Assembly (NCBI RefSeq): GCF_028372415.1
Contig: NC_092872.1
Coordinates: forward strand, 389,940,853-390,004,852
From: Notamacropus eugenii
Taxonomy: Eukaryota > Chordata > Mammalia > Diprotodontia > Macropodidae
Direction: 5' to 3'
Length of the DNA stretch: 64,000 nt
Shown: one piece after another, positions 44,100-54,614 of the stretch
Numbering within the stretch: the first letter of the stretch is position 1
Layout of the letters: each line of letters starts with the position of its first letter
Program-made: the position numbers and the translations under genes
Notes under the pieces: model-generated
The model's input: the letters and a program-made list of their open reading frames with translations, nothing else
The model's database searches: none
Told to the model about the DNA's origin: nothing

Positions 44100-44345
44100 T
44101 GGCTTCAGATGCCTCAGACTGCAAATAGAATCAGAAGGAACGAGGGAATTAGCAATTATTCCTTCAGTGTTATCTTTTTGTCTCCATTACCTAGCATGGT
44201 GCATGGCACAATATAAATGCCTGATTAACACTTGTGGAATTTTATCAGTGAGGAATAAGAGGCCAAGAGACTTGCCTGAAGTCACACGGCTAGATAATAG
44301 CAGAGTTTGAACTAGAATTATGAGCCATCACTTCTGATGCTGAAT
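44100..44345. repeat. L2 terminus and reversed MIR fragment
   Basis: 44180-44235 L2-like (catggtgcatggcacaatat). 44245-44330 reversed SINE (gacttgcctgaagtcacacg). Confidence 0.45.
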
Positions 44346-44529
44346 TCTTTTTAGATTATCATACTTTCCTCTCTTAGCTAAGTCCTTTTTGAATGAAACT
44401 TTAAGGGAAATATGTCACTAGAATATTGGACCTTAGAGACTTTTCTTTTGCTACTTTTTTTTTTGCAATTTTTCTGTCTCTATATATTCACTCAGATTAA
44501 ACCTTTCTCCCCTTGGTATGACACACATA

Positions 44530-44768
44530 GATCTGTTTTTGTTTAGTTATTTTTAGTCTCTGTGAACCCATTTGGGGTTTTCTTGGCAAAAATACTGGAG
44601 GGGTTTGCCATTTCCTTCTTCATTTTACAGATGAGGAAATTGAGGTAACGAGGGATAAGTGACTTGCTCAGGGTCACACAACTGTGTCTGAGGCCAGATT
44701 TGAACTCATGATGATGAGTCTTCCTGACTCTAAGTCCAGCACTTTCTACTGTGCCACCTAGCTACCCA
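44530..44768 (-). mobile_element. MAR-type marsupial SINE
   Basis: gtttagttatttttagtctc, ggttttcttggcaaaaatac, aggaaattgaggtaacgagg, tcttcctgactctaagtcca and ctgtgccacctagctaccc. Confidence 0.85.
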
Positions 44769-44809
44769 TGTCTAGATCTAGGTCTACTGAAACTTTTTTA
44801 TTGCTTCAA

Positions 44810-45010
44810 GGTATAGTTCTGGTGCCACCTCCTTTATAACCTTCCATGATCTCCCAGGTAAACATGAGCTATACCTCATATTTCCTGTCCCACTTTGGTT
44901 CCTGCTTTGCTCTCATCCCATTCTACATTGCATCATGTTATTTCTATGTATCCACATTATCCTTTCCCACTAGATTGTAAACTCCTTGGTGGCAGGGATT
45001 GTGTTATTTC
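44810..45010 (+). repeat. L2 LINE 3' region
   Basis: ctccttggtggcagggattg preceded by L2 body-type sequence (cttccatgatctcccaggta). Confidence 0.6.
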
Positions 45011-45690
45011 TCATTTTTTGCATTGTGATCAGACCTAGGAGCCTGCATTTTAGAGGGACATTGACAAAGTAGAAATTGGCAAAATGTAAGACATCCAAAG
45101 GAGCCTGAGATGGTGAGGGACCAGGAAGCTATATTTGATAGCAGCATTGACAGAGGGAATTGAGGATGTTTAGCTTGGGGAAGAAAATCAAAGGGAATGT
45201 GATAGCTGACCTCAAGCATCTGAAAGGCAGTTATGTAGAAGGGAAATTAGGTTTATTTTTCTTGGCTCAAGGAAGAAGAACAAGAAACATGGGATGATGT
45301 TTCAGAGAAGCAGCCCTTTGGTGTAGGCATGTATGTGTGGGATATTTGGCTCTCCTTCACTGGACATCCTCTAGCAGAATTGGAGTGACCACTTGTTGAG
45401 AATTTTTTGTGGGACAATTTCATAGGATTTTATCACTCAAAGGGACCTTGGAGAGCAGATGGTCCAAATTCCTCATATTATAGATCAATCAACAAGAATT
45501 TATCATAGGTGCCTACTATGAGTCAGATGAAGAGACAGAGTGTTCAAAAAAGAGGGAGATTATGACTTTGAAATCCCTTCTACCTCTAAGAATTTGTCAT
45601 TATGTGACTGTGTGCTAAATACCTAGAACAGTGCCTGATATATAGTTGTTAAAATAAATATTGGTTGAATTGAATTGAACCTTAGAAAAC
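45011..45690. other. ATP10B intron, retroelement remnants
   Basis: 45480-45545 reversed L2 terminus. 45595-45680 plus L2 terminus (atatatagttgttaaaataa). 45030-45400 is unassigned; its wording (tgtttagcttggggaagaaa, aacaagaaacatgggatgat) resembles a repeat, but I cannot name the family. Confidence 0.35.
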
Positions 45691-45729
45691 AGGATTGATT
45701 GTTTTGTTTGGGGCAGATTTAGTTTAGTT

Positions 45730-45800
45730 TTTTTAGAGGCAATCATGGTTAAGTGACCTGTCCAGGGTCACACAGCTAGTAATTGTCTGAGGCTACAGTT
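45730..45800 (-). repeat. SINE core fragment
   Basis: gtgacctgtccagggtcaca and gctagtaattgtctgaggct only. Confidence 0.5.
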
Positions 45801-46730
45801 TTAGTTTCAATGAACTTAACGAACTTTAATAAGTAAAACAAATTAACAAAGGTGCTTTAGGATATCTGGCATTAACCTCTTTGTTTTCTATAACATGGGA
45901 CCCTCTTCTGCTGAGTGAAAGGGGTCTTTCAATGAGATAAGAGACAGACCAACCACTATATTATTTCCCTGAAGATCCCTTTTTTCCCCAAAGCCTGAGT
46001 CTGAATTCACTTTTAGCAGTTCATTTAAGTCTGCATTGCTTCCACTTTATTTATTTATTTATTTATCTTTTACAGCTGCTTCTCAGTAATAGGCTGCAAT
46101 TAAATTAATATTATTCACCATAGAGAATGCTGAACTCTAGGAGAGAAAAAAAATCTTCCCATAATTGTTTTGAAACAAATTTATTGATCTCAGAAAAGAA
46201 GCGTGTCATCTGTGTCTGCCTTTATTCTTCCCATAATTAGTTTTTTTTAAACATAACGTGGAAATGAATAATTTAAATTTTCCCCATGTCAGAACCGTCT
46301 CAGCCTTTAACCTCTTCCATTAGGAAGCCTAGGAGAGTGGAGGTGAGGTACTGATGCAGTTTCCCTCCTGAGCCGGCTTTGTTTCTGTTGCTATGGGATG
46401 ACAATACATCTCTGACCCTAAAAAATGAGCTCCGTGATATTTTTGTGGTGAGTAGGAGACTGAAGCTCAGTGGAGGGGAATTCTGGATCCAAATGAGCTG
46501 CTCTCACCATGGGTTTGTTCTCTTGTAAACTCTATGCAGCTTTGCTATTGCCTTATGCTGAATACTTAGATGAGATGCAATTAATAATGGGGATCTTGTG
46601 AAAAGTGTATTGAAATTTTCCCCAGATTTCATGCTCCAAAATCACAGATAAGGACTAGAGATAGAGAAGGCAAAAGATAATGACTTTATCTGTAAGGACA
46701 TTGCTGTTATTCTGCTTCTCTTACTGAGAT
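45801..46730. other. ATP10B intron, low-repeat block
   Basis: No transposable element is seen from about 46010 to 46640 apart from a (TTTA)n at 46049-46064. It is rich in AATTA cores and is a candidate conserved non-coding element. Confidence 0.35.
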
Positions 46731-47010
46731 CATAACCTATGTTGTCAGTTCTTTTAGAGCAGGGACTATCTTTTGTTTTTCTTAGTATGTCTGGTGCTTA
46801 GCACAGTGCCTGGCATAGTAGATGGTTAATCAATATTTCTTTACTGGCTGAAAGGACCTTCAATGGTAGCTAGTCTAGTCTCTTTACAATTAAGGAAGCT
46901 GCATCTCAGAGACTTATATACATGCAATAAACAGTGGTAGAATTTGAGCTGAGAACTTCTGACACTAATGCCAGCTTTTCATTGTATCCCAGTATGTTAA
47001 TTAGGGTCAG
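46730..47010. repeat. L2 3' end (plus) and reversed MIR
   Basis: 46745-46845 gagcagggactatcttttgt ... cacagtgcctggcatagtag. 46850-47000 aaggaagctgcatctcagag. Confidence 0.6.
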
Positions 47011-47405
47011 AGCACACCTTCTAGTCTAGGGCTACTCATACTCAGTAGGAAATCAAATGGAATAAAAACTACATATATCTTTTATTTTATTTTTTATGTT
47101 TTTTTATGTCACTAAGTTTAGTTTTGAAATGTAGGAGGCCAGAGGGAAAAACCTGCTTGAATATCAGTTTCCCTTTTGTGCCTCTATTATTGATAATCTC
47201 TCTGCTTTACCTGCACTTCCTGGATTCCTGGTCCTTGTCTGCCTTAACTCTTGAGACCTGGTTACTTCATTCTAACAACGATTTCTTAAAACACTGACTT
47301 ATTTTGACTACAAACCACAGACTTCTTGGGCTCTGCTTTGATCTCTTGGCAATCAAAGTCTTGGTTTGTTTCTGATCTTTGGTCCTATTGTGACTTGGAG
47401 ACCAT
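47011..47405. other. ATP10B intron, unassigned
   Basis: Nothing recognised. Confidence 0.3.
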
Positions 47406-47410
47406 CCTCG

Positions 47411-47665
47411 TTACGGTTCAGTCATTTCAGTTGTGTCTGACTTTCTAAGTCCCATTTGGGGTTTTCTCAGCAAAGACACTGGAGTGGTTTACCATTTCCT
47501 TCTCCAGCTCATTTTACAGATGAGGAAACTGAGGCAAACAGAGTTAAGTGACTAGCCCAAGGTCACACAGCCAGTAAGTATCTGAGGCTAGACTTGAACT
47601 CATGAACATGAATCTTCCTTACTCCAGGTCCAGTGCATAATCCGCTGTACCACCTAGCTGTCCAT
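47411..47665 (-). mobile_element. MAR-type marsupial SINE, full length
   Basis: gttcagtcatttcagttgtg, cccatttggggttttctcag, acagatgaggaaactgaggc and ctgtaccacctagctgtcca. It lies 109 bp from the exon at 47774-48095. Confidence 0.88.
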
Positions 47666-47773
47666 TGACTCTATCCTACTGATCCTCAAACCAACTGCCA
47701 ACTTTCATTCTGATCCTGACCCCTGCCTGACCAGGTGGATCCCATCATTCCCATTCCTTGACATGGTAATTAC

Positions 47774-48095
47774 CTATGGACAGAGTCATTACTTTCAACT
47801 GGTCCCGCACCAGCTTGACTACCATACTCTTCTGGAGTGGAGTAGAACGACAACACAGGACTGAGCGGCAATATTTGGTCAACTCAAGAAACTTCTTTTC
47901 CAGATTCCCTTGGAAAATGACATTTAAAGTCTTCCCATCAATCACCAGCCCAATATCTGGACCTGCAGCTTCCATGGTGGAAGATGGCATCTGAGAAGGA
48001 AGACGGATGCCAAAGAACCTCTGTTCTGCTTTGCTTGTGTTGTAACATCTCTTCACTTCTTCTAAAGCACAGTTGAGGATTGATTCACAGGTCTC
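47774..48095 (-). CDS. ATP10B: ATP10B coding exon 6 of 13 in window (322 nt)
   Basis: The exon encodes [20 protein letters not shown] through [32 protein letters not shown] and VMTLSIG (segment residues 403-509 plus one base of G510). The first half is variable between mammals. The [14 protein letters not shown] stretch is the conserved P-domain core just before the GDGAND hinge. The acceptor is ttgtacag and the donor is ATAG/GTAATT. A MAR SINE lies about 110 bp downstream in the next intron. Confidence 0.96.
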
Positions 48096-48099
48096 CTGT

Positions 48100-48660
48100 A
48101 CAAGGAATCACAGAAGAACATATATCAAGATTTTGAAGACTTTCCACTTTCTTCATTCCCCACTGGAGCATGTGAAATAGCATCAAAGATACTTCAGTGG
48201 AACCAAAATCCTTTGCTGCAGTGGAACTCAGGAGAGGATGATTAGAGCAGGAACTTGTTCGTTAAGATGAGGATTGAGCCAGGGATGAAATAAGACAGAA
48301 AACAGTAAAGACAACAAGAATAAATCCTACCACCTAATAATAAGTACATGCCACCTTTATGATGCTCAAGATGATACATTGCTACCTATCTTGCTGCTGC
48401 ACCCATAGACCATAGGCCCTTTCCATCTGACTTGCAACTGAAACCTATAGATGTTGTCTCTACTATTAGACTATAAACTCCATGAGAGTAGGGGTTGTTT
48501 TACTTTTCTATTTGTATCGTTGATACTTAGCACAGTGTAAAATGTGGTAAACACTTGATAAATGCTTTTTTTCCCCCCTCCTTTCTTCCTTCTTTTCTCT
48601 CTTTTTTCTTTCTCTCTCTTTCCTTCTCTCTCCCTCCCCCCTTCCTTTATTCCATTCATT
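48100..48660. other. ATP10B intron: unassigned, L2 terminus and (CT)n
   Basis: 48455-48565 is a plus L2 terminus (actataaactccatgagagt). 48571-48650 is CT-rich. Confidence 0.5.
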
Positions 48661-48679
48661 CTATTCTCTTACAAAATCT

Positions 48680-49130
48680 AATTCACATTTGATTCTCACA
48701 ACCCTGTGATATAGGTAGGATAAGTATTAGTGTCTATAAAACATTGAAGAAAACAGAGGCATGGAAATCTTTAAGTGATCTGGCCACACTCATAGCATAA
48801 GTCTCTCACAGAGTGGGACCTAGAACTCTGGTTTGCTAGCTCTGAGTTTAGTATCATACCAAACCTTTGCATCATACAATGATGTTAGTTAAATAAAACT
48901 TTGAAGTTTGCAAAGCACTTTCTATGAATGATCTCATTGGCTTCTCATGACAAACTTGGGATTTAGATACTAGAGGTATCATTCATCCCCATTTTACAGA
49001 TGATGAAATTTAACAAAAAACAACTAAGAGGCTTGTCGATGGTCACACAGCTAGTAAGACTTGTATAGAAAGGTCTTTCTGGTTTTAAGTGCAGTACTCT
49101 AGCCCCAGCATCAGACTGCTTAATCTTTGC
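48680..49130 (-). repeat. Two reversed MIR-like fragments
   Basis: 48680-48860 (catttgattctcacaaccct) and 48900-49115 (gtttgcaaagcactttctat, cattttacagatgatgaaat, gatggtcacacagctagtaa). Confidence 0.6.
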
Positions 49131-49199
49131 CATTGGTCTGCCATGCACATCAGCACTGAGAAACTGTTGATACACTGAAAAATACTTCATCACTTTGCA

Positions 49200-49480
49200 G
49201 TCCTTTCAGTCAGGTCTGGGCATGATCTGAATTTGAAAAAAATATAGATAGTCCAAAAGAAGAAAAGGACAGAAGGAGGGGTGGGGGAGAGCAGGGGAGA
49301 GAGGCAGAGACAGAGAGAGGGAGGAGGGAAAGAGGGGGTGTTATAATCAGATCCTACCTCGAGAAGTATATGGCAAAATGTTTTCTTTAGTATCCCACAA
49401 ACCCATTATTCCCCACATAATCTATTGATTGACTTGTTTCCCTTTGAACAAATTTTAATAGGAATGGGTCCCAGTTACCA
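49200..49480. other. ATP10B intron with purine-rich tract
   Basis: 49257-49339 is nearly all A/G on the plus strand. The rest is unassigned. Confidence 0.5.
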
Positions 49481-49484
49481 CAGA

Positions 49485-49800
49485 ACCACAGAATATTAGA
49501 CTTGAAAGGGTACTGAGAGATCATCTAGTCCAATCTCTCATTTTATAAAATAAGGACACTGAAACCTAGAGAGAGAAATCACCTTTTTCAAGGTCACGCA
49601 AGTGGTCAGTAGGATATTTTTATGTGTTTCCCGACCTGTGATTTCATTGGTGTGGAAATACCTATCTCCATTGATGCAGAGTAGCAGCTTGCAACTCAGA
49701 CTTGTCTGGGGCACTGAGAGGTTATACATGCTAACAGACAGGACTCGACTCTAGGTCTTGCTAATTCCAAGGTTGACCTTTAATCCATTGTATTTCTTTG
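49485..49800 (-). repeat. Reversed MIR then reversed hairpin-tailed SINE
   Basis: 49500-49620 gatcatctagtccaatctct. 49630-49795 tgtgatttcattggtgtgga, ggcactgagaggttatacat and gaggtcttgctaattccaag-like order. Confidence 0.5.
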
Positions 49801-50261
49801 CTTATCTATAGGCAGGAAAATATAGTACCTTGCAGTTGCTGACTTGATTCAAAATACTTTAAAGGCGGGGATGGTGGTTTTTAATTTTTCAGTTATTTCC
49901 CCACAAAGGCAAAGCATATTGTGGTTGCTCAGTAGGAGTTATTGTTACCAGCATGACCTAGAAATTTCAGTGCTCCTTCAGTCTCAGTGCCTACATTTTG
50001 GAGGACTAATGATTCACTTCTCATCTGTCATTCTTGTTGTCACCTTTTGCAAGGTATGTGTGTGGGTTGCACAGGGTTTAAATGGATCATGGGTAGGAGT
50101 CATTTGAAACAGTCTCTATTTTCTGATACTCAGTGGCTCACCAGGAGAGCTCATGGCATCATTCCTGGCATGACAAGACCACTACTCCTCCAAGTTGATT
50201 CCATGAGCCCTGGAGACAAAGCAGGACTCCAGTGTAGGACCTTATCTCTTCTGGATACCCC
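49801..50261. other. ATP10B intron, unassigned
   Basis: No repeat was recognised. The two overlapping ORFs are unsupported. Confidence 0.3.
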
Positions 50262-50443
50262 AAAATGAAGCTATATTGGGGCAGCTAGGTGGCACAGTGA
50301 ATAGAACACCAGCCCTGGAGTCAGGAAGACCTGAGTTCAAATCCAGCCTCAGACACTTGACACTTACTAGCTGTGTGACTTTGGGCTAGTCACTTAACCC
50401 CAATTGCCTAGCCTCCTCCCTCCAAAAAAATGAACTTATATTG
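50262..50443 (+). mobile_element. WSINE1-like tRNA SINE with 17-bp target-site duplication
   Basis: The element at 50279-50426 starts gggcagctaggtggcacagt, keeps ggagtcaggaagacctgagt and gttcaaatccagcctcagac, and ends with a short A-run. The flanks 50262-50278 and 50427-50443 match at 16 of 17 positions. Confidence 0.92.
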
Positions 50444-50539
50444 ACTTTGATTAAATTTTCTGTTTACTTTTATGCATTCATGTTATTTCCTCTAATTGAA
50501 TGTAAGCTTCACTGGCCTCATTGTGTTTCTCACACACAA

Positions 50540-51110
50540 TATTCCGTGTCCTGACTTCATGCAGTTGTAGTGGCTCCTTCTTATGCCTGCAATACTCTTC
50601 TGCCTTGCTTCTGATTATCTTCTCTGACTTCCTTTAGTTGTTGAACAGTTGTGTCTTGACTCTTCATGACCCCATGGCAAAGATACTGGAAAGGGTCACC
50701 ATTTCCTTCTCCCGCTAATTTTACAGATGAGGAAAGTGAGGCAAAGTTAAGTGACTTGCCCCAGGTCACAGCTAGCCAGGAAGTAAGTGTCTGAGGCCAG
50801 ATTTGAACTCAGGGAGATGAATCTTCCTGATTCACTCTGTGCACTGAAGGTTGGCTTCTTTCAGAGCTGAGCTCAAATCCTTACCTTCTTCAGGAGGCTT
50901 TTCCCATTCTCACCTGCTCTTAGTCCCTTCACTCTAACATTTTCTTCCAATCGCTCTCTCTATATATTGTTTATACACAGTCGTTTGAATGTCATCTCCC
51001 CCATTAGACTGTGAGCTCCTTGAGATAAAGATCTATGACTGTTTTTCACCTTCCTTTGTCTTTCCTGTGCCTGGAACACAGGAAGTGATTAATAAGTGCT
51101 TGAAGGACTG
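50540..51110 (+). mobile_element. L2 LINE 3' region split by a MAR SINE
   Basis: L2 body at 50540-50632 (gcctgcaatactcttctgcc) and 50868-51110 (cttcaggaggcttttcccat, gactgtgagctccttgagat). Confidence 0.6.
50634..50860 (-). mobile_element. MAR-type marsupial SINE inserted in L2
   Basis: gttgttgaacagttgtgtct, accccatggcaaagatactg (with an internal deletion), acagatgaggaaagtgaggc and gaatcttcctgattcactct. Confidence 0.8.
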
Positions 51111-51239
51111 ACTCAAATTCGGGTTTTCTCTTTCCAGGATCACCACTGTTATGTACAATATTCAGCTGTCTTTCTTTGTTTCTTTTAGTACCAAGTACAG
51201 TGTTTTCCTTCATAAACACTTTTTCAATGAATGATAAAT

Positions 51240-51465
51240 GTATTCAGGGAGATCTGAGTTTGAATACTCCCTCAGATACTTACTATGTGACTATGGGCAA
51301 GTTATTTAACCTTTCTTGGCCTCAGTTTCCCCATCTGTAAAATGGGTACACTAATTACATCATCACAGGGTAATTGTGGGGATCAGTCAAGACACTACAT
51401 GTAAACAGCAAGTCTTAAAGCATCACAAACTTTTAAAACCATTACTATTACTGTTATTATTTCTC
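51240..51465 (+). repeat. MIR/THER1 SINE
   Basis: ttacttactatgtgactatg-like core, cctcagtttccccatctgta and aaatgggtacactaattaca. Confidence 0.7.
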
Positions 51466-52140
51466 AGAGGACAATGGCAACCTTGGAGAGGGTCTCAATA
51501 GTGCGTCTATGACTGATTTGAATGGGGGTAAGTTCAATGACAGATTACTTTTGAGAAAGAGTAATCAGAGCGCATTCCAGGCTCTTTGGGAAATACCTTG
51601 GGCTGTACAGACTTGACACCAGCTCTCTCCACCACTCCAACCTTTTTTTCCCCCTAATGTTGACTCACACTTTTAAAGATGTCCTCCTCCTCCTCCTCCA
51701 GGTATCACCTGGAGGAAAATTATCCTTGCAAATGAAATTTCCATTTCAAGCAGAGAAGGCAAACATCAACACTATTACAGGATGAGGCACTTAAGCAAGC
51801 TGCAAATTACTTTTTTCATAAGCATAATATTAAAATCAAAGATTTTTCTGAGATTATTTTCATCTTGAAACTTCATTGTGGTTTAATCTAATCACATAAT
51901 AATCCATGCATCTGCTGGGAATACAAATGACTATTCCGTGTGTGTGTGTGGGGGGCAGGAGGCATAGACTTTTTTCTTATGGAGAGTTACTTGTGTTTTT
52001 TATTTTACAGTTTCTTGGTAGAATTAAAACCAAATAGGAAAATCTCCCCAGTCTAGCCTCAGGCCAAGCTGTGACCGTGGTCCTTATTTATTCCTATTAC
52101 CCATCTAGCACCTAAACTTTTTTTTCCCTTTGGGGATTTT
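51466..52140. other. ATP10B intron, low-repeat block
   Basis: A 10-bp-arm palindrome sits at 51694-51716 and a short (TG)n at 51939-51950. No transposable element is recognised. It is a candidate conserved non-coding region. Confidence 0.35.
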
Positions 52141-52144
52141 CTTG

Positions 52145-52345
52145 TGGTGTCATAGAGGTAAGGAACCTTGATATCTGTCCAGTCCAATTTTCTTATTTTA
52201 CAGATTTTTGAGGAAACTAAGGTCCAGAGAAGTTAAATAACTTGCTTGAGGTCACACAAACAGAAAACGGAAGAACTCAGATTCAAACCCAGGTCCTTTG
52301 AATTTCAATTCAGTGCTCTTCCTACTCCATCATTTTCCAGGTGCC
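52145..52345 (-). repeat. MIR-like SINE
   Basis: aggaaactaaggtccagaga, aacttgcttgaggtcacaca and cagattcaaacccaggtcct, reversed. Confidence 0.6.
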
Positions 52346-53135
52346 AACATCCTCTTGCTGTAGCCTGGTCACCCAGGACCAGCCCTCTATCAGTGTTCTA
52401 TCTTGTTTTCTGTCCCCCCACTCTCCCCCTTCCATCAAAACTCAGGTAAGTTTTTGGCAATCTGTTCTGGGTTGCCATTTCCTAGGTCCCATCTCTCCTG
52501 GGACTAATTTGGGAAAATAATATGAGCTGAGTCATTGGGAGATAAGCAATTGAGTGTTTTCCTTCTCGTATATTTACATTTTAGTATGTGTGTTGCCCAA
52601 GCAAGCACATACATTTACATTTTAACAAGGACCTTAAGTGTTTTAATGCATGGGATTTAGTAACCTGGGCATTTCAGGATCAAAGAGAAAGGATGCTGGA
52701 GGATTATATGATGGAAAGAGCATTAATAAAGAATCAGGAAATTGGAATTCTAGTCCTATCTGGGCCACAAAGTAGATGTGTTAATGACCTTGGGAAGGTC
52801 ATTTCGTATTTCTAGGCTGTGATGTCTCCATCTACAAAGAGTGAGTTTTGAACTCAGTGATCTCTTCTAAGGCTCAAAGGTCTTTTCCAGTCCTTTCCAT
52901 CTTTGACATTCTATATTCCAAGACCCCTTTCAATTTTGATATTCTGCTCTTTAAGGCCCTTTCCAGTTTGGACATTCTATGTTTTGAGGACTTTTCCATT
53001 TAGAAGAGAATTTTTTAAGATATCTGGGAGCTAGGGATTATCCTTACTGCTCCTCAAATTCTACAATACTGCCTACTCTCCTCTTTGCTAAGAGGAACTC
53101 TGGACTTGGAAACCGGATTCCTGGTCTAGACGCAC
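52346..53135. other. ATP10B intron, MIR-like then unassigned
   Basis: 52660-52880 resembles a plus MIR (attaataaagaatcaggaaa ... atgtctccatctacaaagag). 52860-53000 has three imperfect repeats of a tccattttgacattctat-like unit. Confidence 0.4.
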
Positions 53136-53320
53136 CTGACTCTCTGTATTAATGGTATAAACGGTGTCTGTCTGGTCCAAGAGTTTACAGGAATATGCAA
53201 TATTGACAGCTGTTTCCTGCTTGTCCCCTGTCAAGACCCAGATTTGGATCCCTGCCTCTCGCAATGCAGCAATGGTATCTGGCACACCTTCTTGCAGTCG
53301 ATCTTCAATCCCAGTTGCTC
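53136..53320 (-). CDS. ATP10B: ATP10B coding exon 5 of 13 in window: P-domain TGDK motif
   Basis: The exon completes a glycine codon and encodes [20 protein letters not shown], then [20 protein letters not shown] and the Asn-rich end TINTESQ (segment residues 341-402). TGIEDRLQ and TGDK are conserved P-type ATPase motifs; the TGDK lysine helps stabilise the phosphorylated state. The acceptor is cttccccag and the donor is CAG/GTGCGT. Confidence 0.96.
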
Positions 53321-53329
53321 CTGGGGAAG

Positions 53330-54610
53330 AGAAGAGACAAGCTGGGTTACCTATTGAGGAAGAGAGCTAGGGATTGAATTCTTTAGGCATAATTATCCTA
53401 TTGAAATTGGCCCTTTTAAATTGAAGACCCACAGAACTGATGCTGCATTTAGGTTGGAGATAATGTGGCTGAAAGGGGGATACTAATTAGGCTAGCAGAT
53501 TCCTTATATTTTTTGTATTATCTTAAGCTCAGTGTCAATCCTTAGTGAATATACAACAGAATATTGAACAGTGGCTAAACGATTCAACAATCAAACAAAA
53601 TCTGCATTTAAGGCTTTTTTTCTTAGACCAAAGACTTGGCTATTCATTTCACTCATTGCCCAAGCTGAGCATTTCATTCATTTTAATAATCCAGAATGAC
53701 AACTCGTTGGCAAAGGAGTGATGCTAGAAGCATGCTGAAGAGATAATTTCCTATTGCAGGACCTTACATGAATGAAGTAATAGCAAAAGAATGCAGTTCT
53801 ACAGTGTGGCTATATAATGAAGTGAGAGTCTCTCAGTGACAAGGGGAAATTTTTGCCCAGCCTCAGTCCTCTTCCAGCTACCTTGAGGGAGGAAAAAATG
53901 ATTTCTTTTAGGAAATATGTTTGCTTTGGATAGCTAGTCCAAATGCAGAAGTAAACAACCATGTGAAAAATTACGTTTCCTGCCTCATTTTTTCCTCCAG
54001 GGATCAGGTAGAAGGAGTGAGACTTTGAAGATGATATAGATCAAAGTAGGAGGTAGATGGAGGAAGGAGGAAAAGGACATCTATTTGTGTGAAGAAGAAA
54101 ATGAAATTTTTTCACCAGGGAGACCAAAAGATCTTTCATAGCTAAATAAATTGACAGGTTCTGACAAGCTGTATTATCCCTTCTTTAGTCCTAGTTTATG
54201 AGGACTTCTCACTAGCTGGTCTTGAAAACATTCCTTTTGAGCTATTCCAGAGTCCAGGACTGAAAAATTAGGAAATCTTATTGAAAGGGGTCCATAGGGT
54301 ATGGTGCTATGAAAGAGGCCATCAGAACAGAGTCATAACTAGGAAGCCTGTGCCCAGGGCAAGTAGCACAAAAGGTTGCCTCACTTGGAGGGGTGGAGAC
54401 TGGACAGGAAAAAGTCCCTAGGACCATACTGTAGGTTTGCTTCTAGGGAGGCTTCTCCAGGGCACAGCAGGGCAGGGGAAAGCATTCATGCCAATATGCC
54501 ATCTGCTAGCTTCTTATTTTAGTTAATTTTTATTCTTATTAGGTGCTAAGCTTTATTGTTTCTGTGTAGCTAAAGGACTTGAAATGCTGTTAAAGCAATC
54601 TCTAAATCTG
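53330..54610. other. ATP10B intron, low-repeat
   Basis: No element was recognised across about 1.2 kb. See the candidate conserved segment at 53480-53900. Confidence 0.3.
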
Positions 54611-54614
54611 GCAC

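Noticed and set aside
50278..50430. A functional tRNA gene inside the SINE head
   Set aside because: The A and B box-like segments belong to a tRNA-derived SINE with degraded structure, an A-tail and target duplications. No intact cloverleaf is present.
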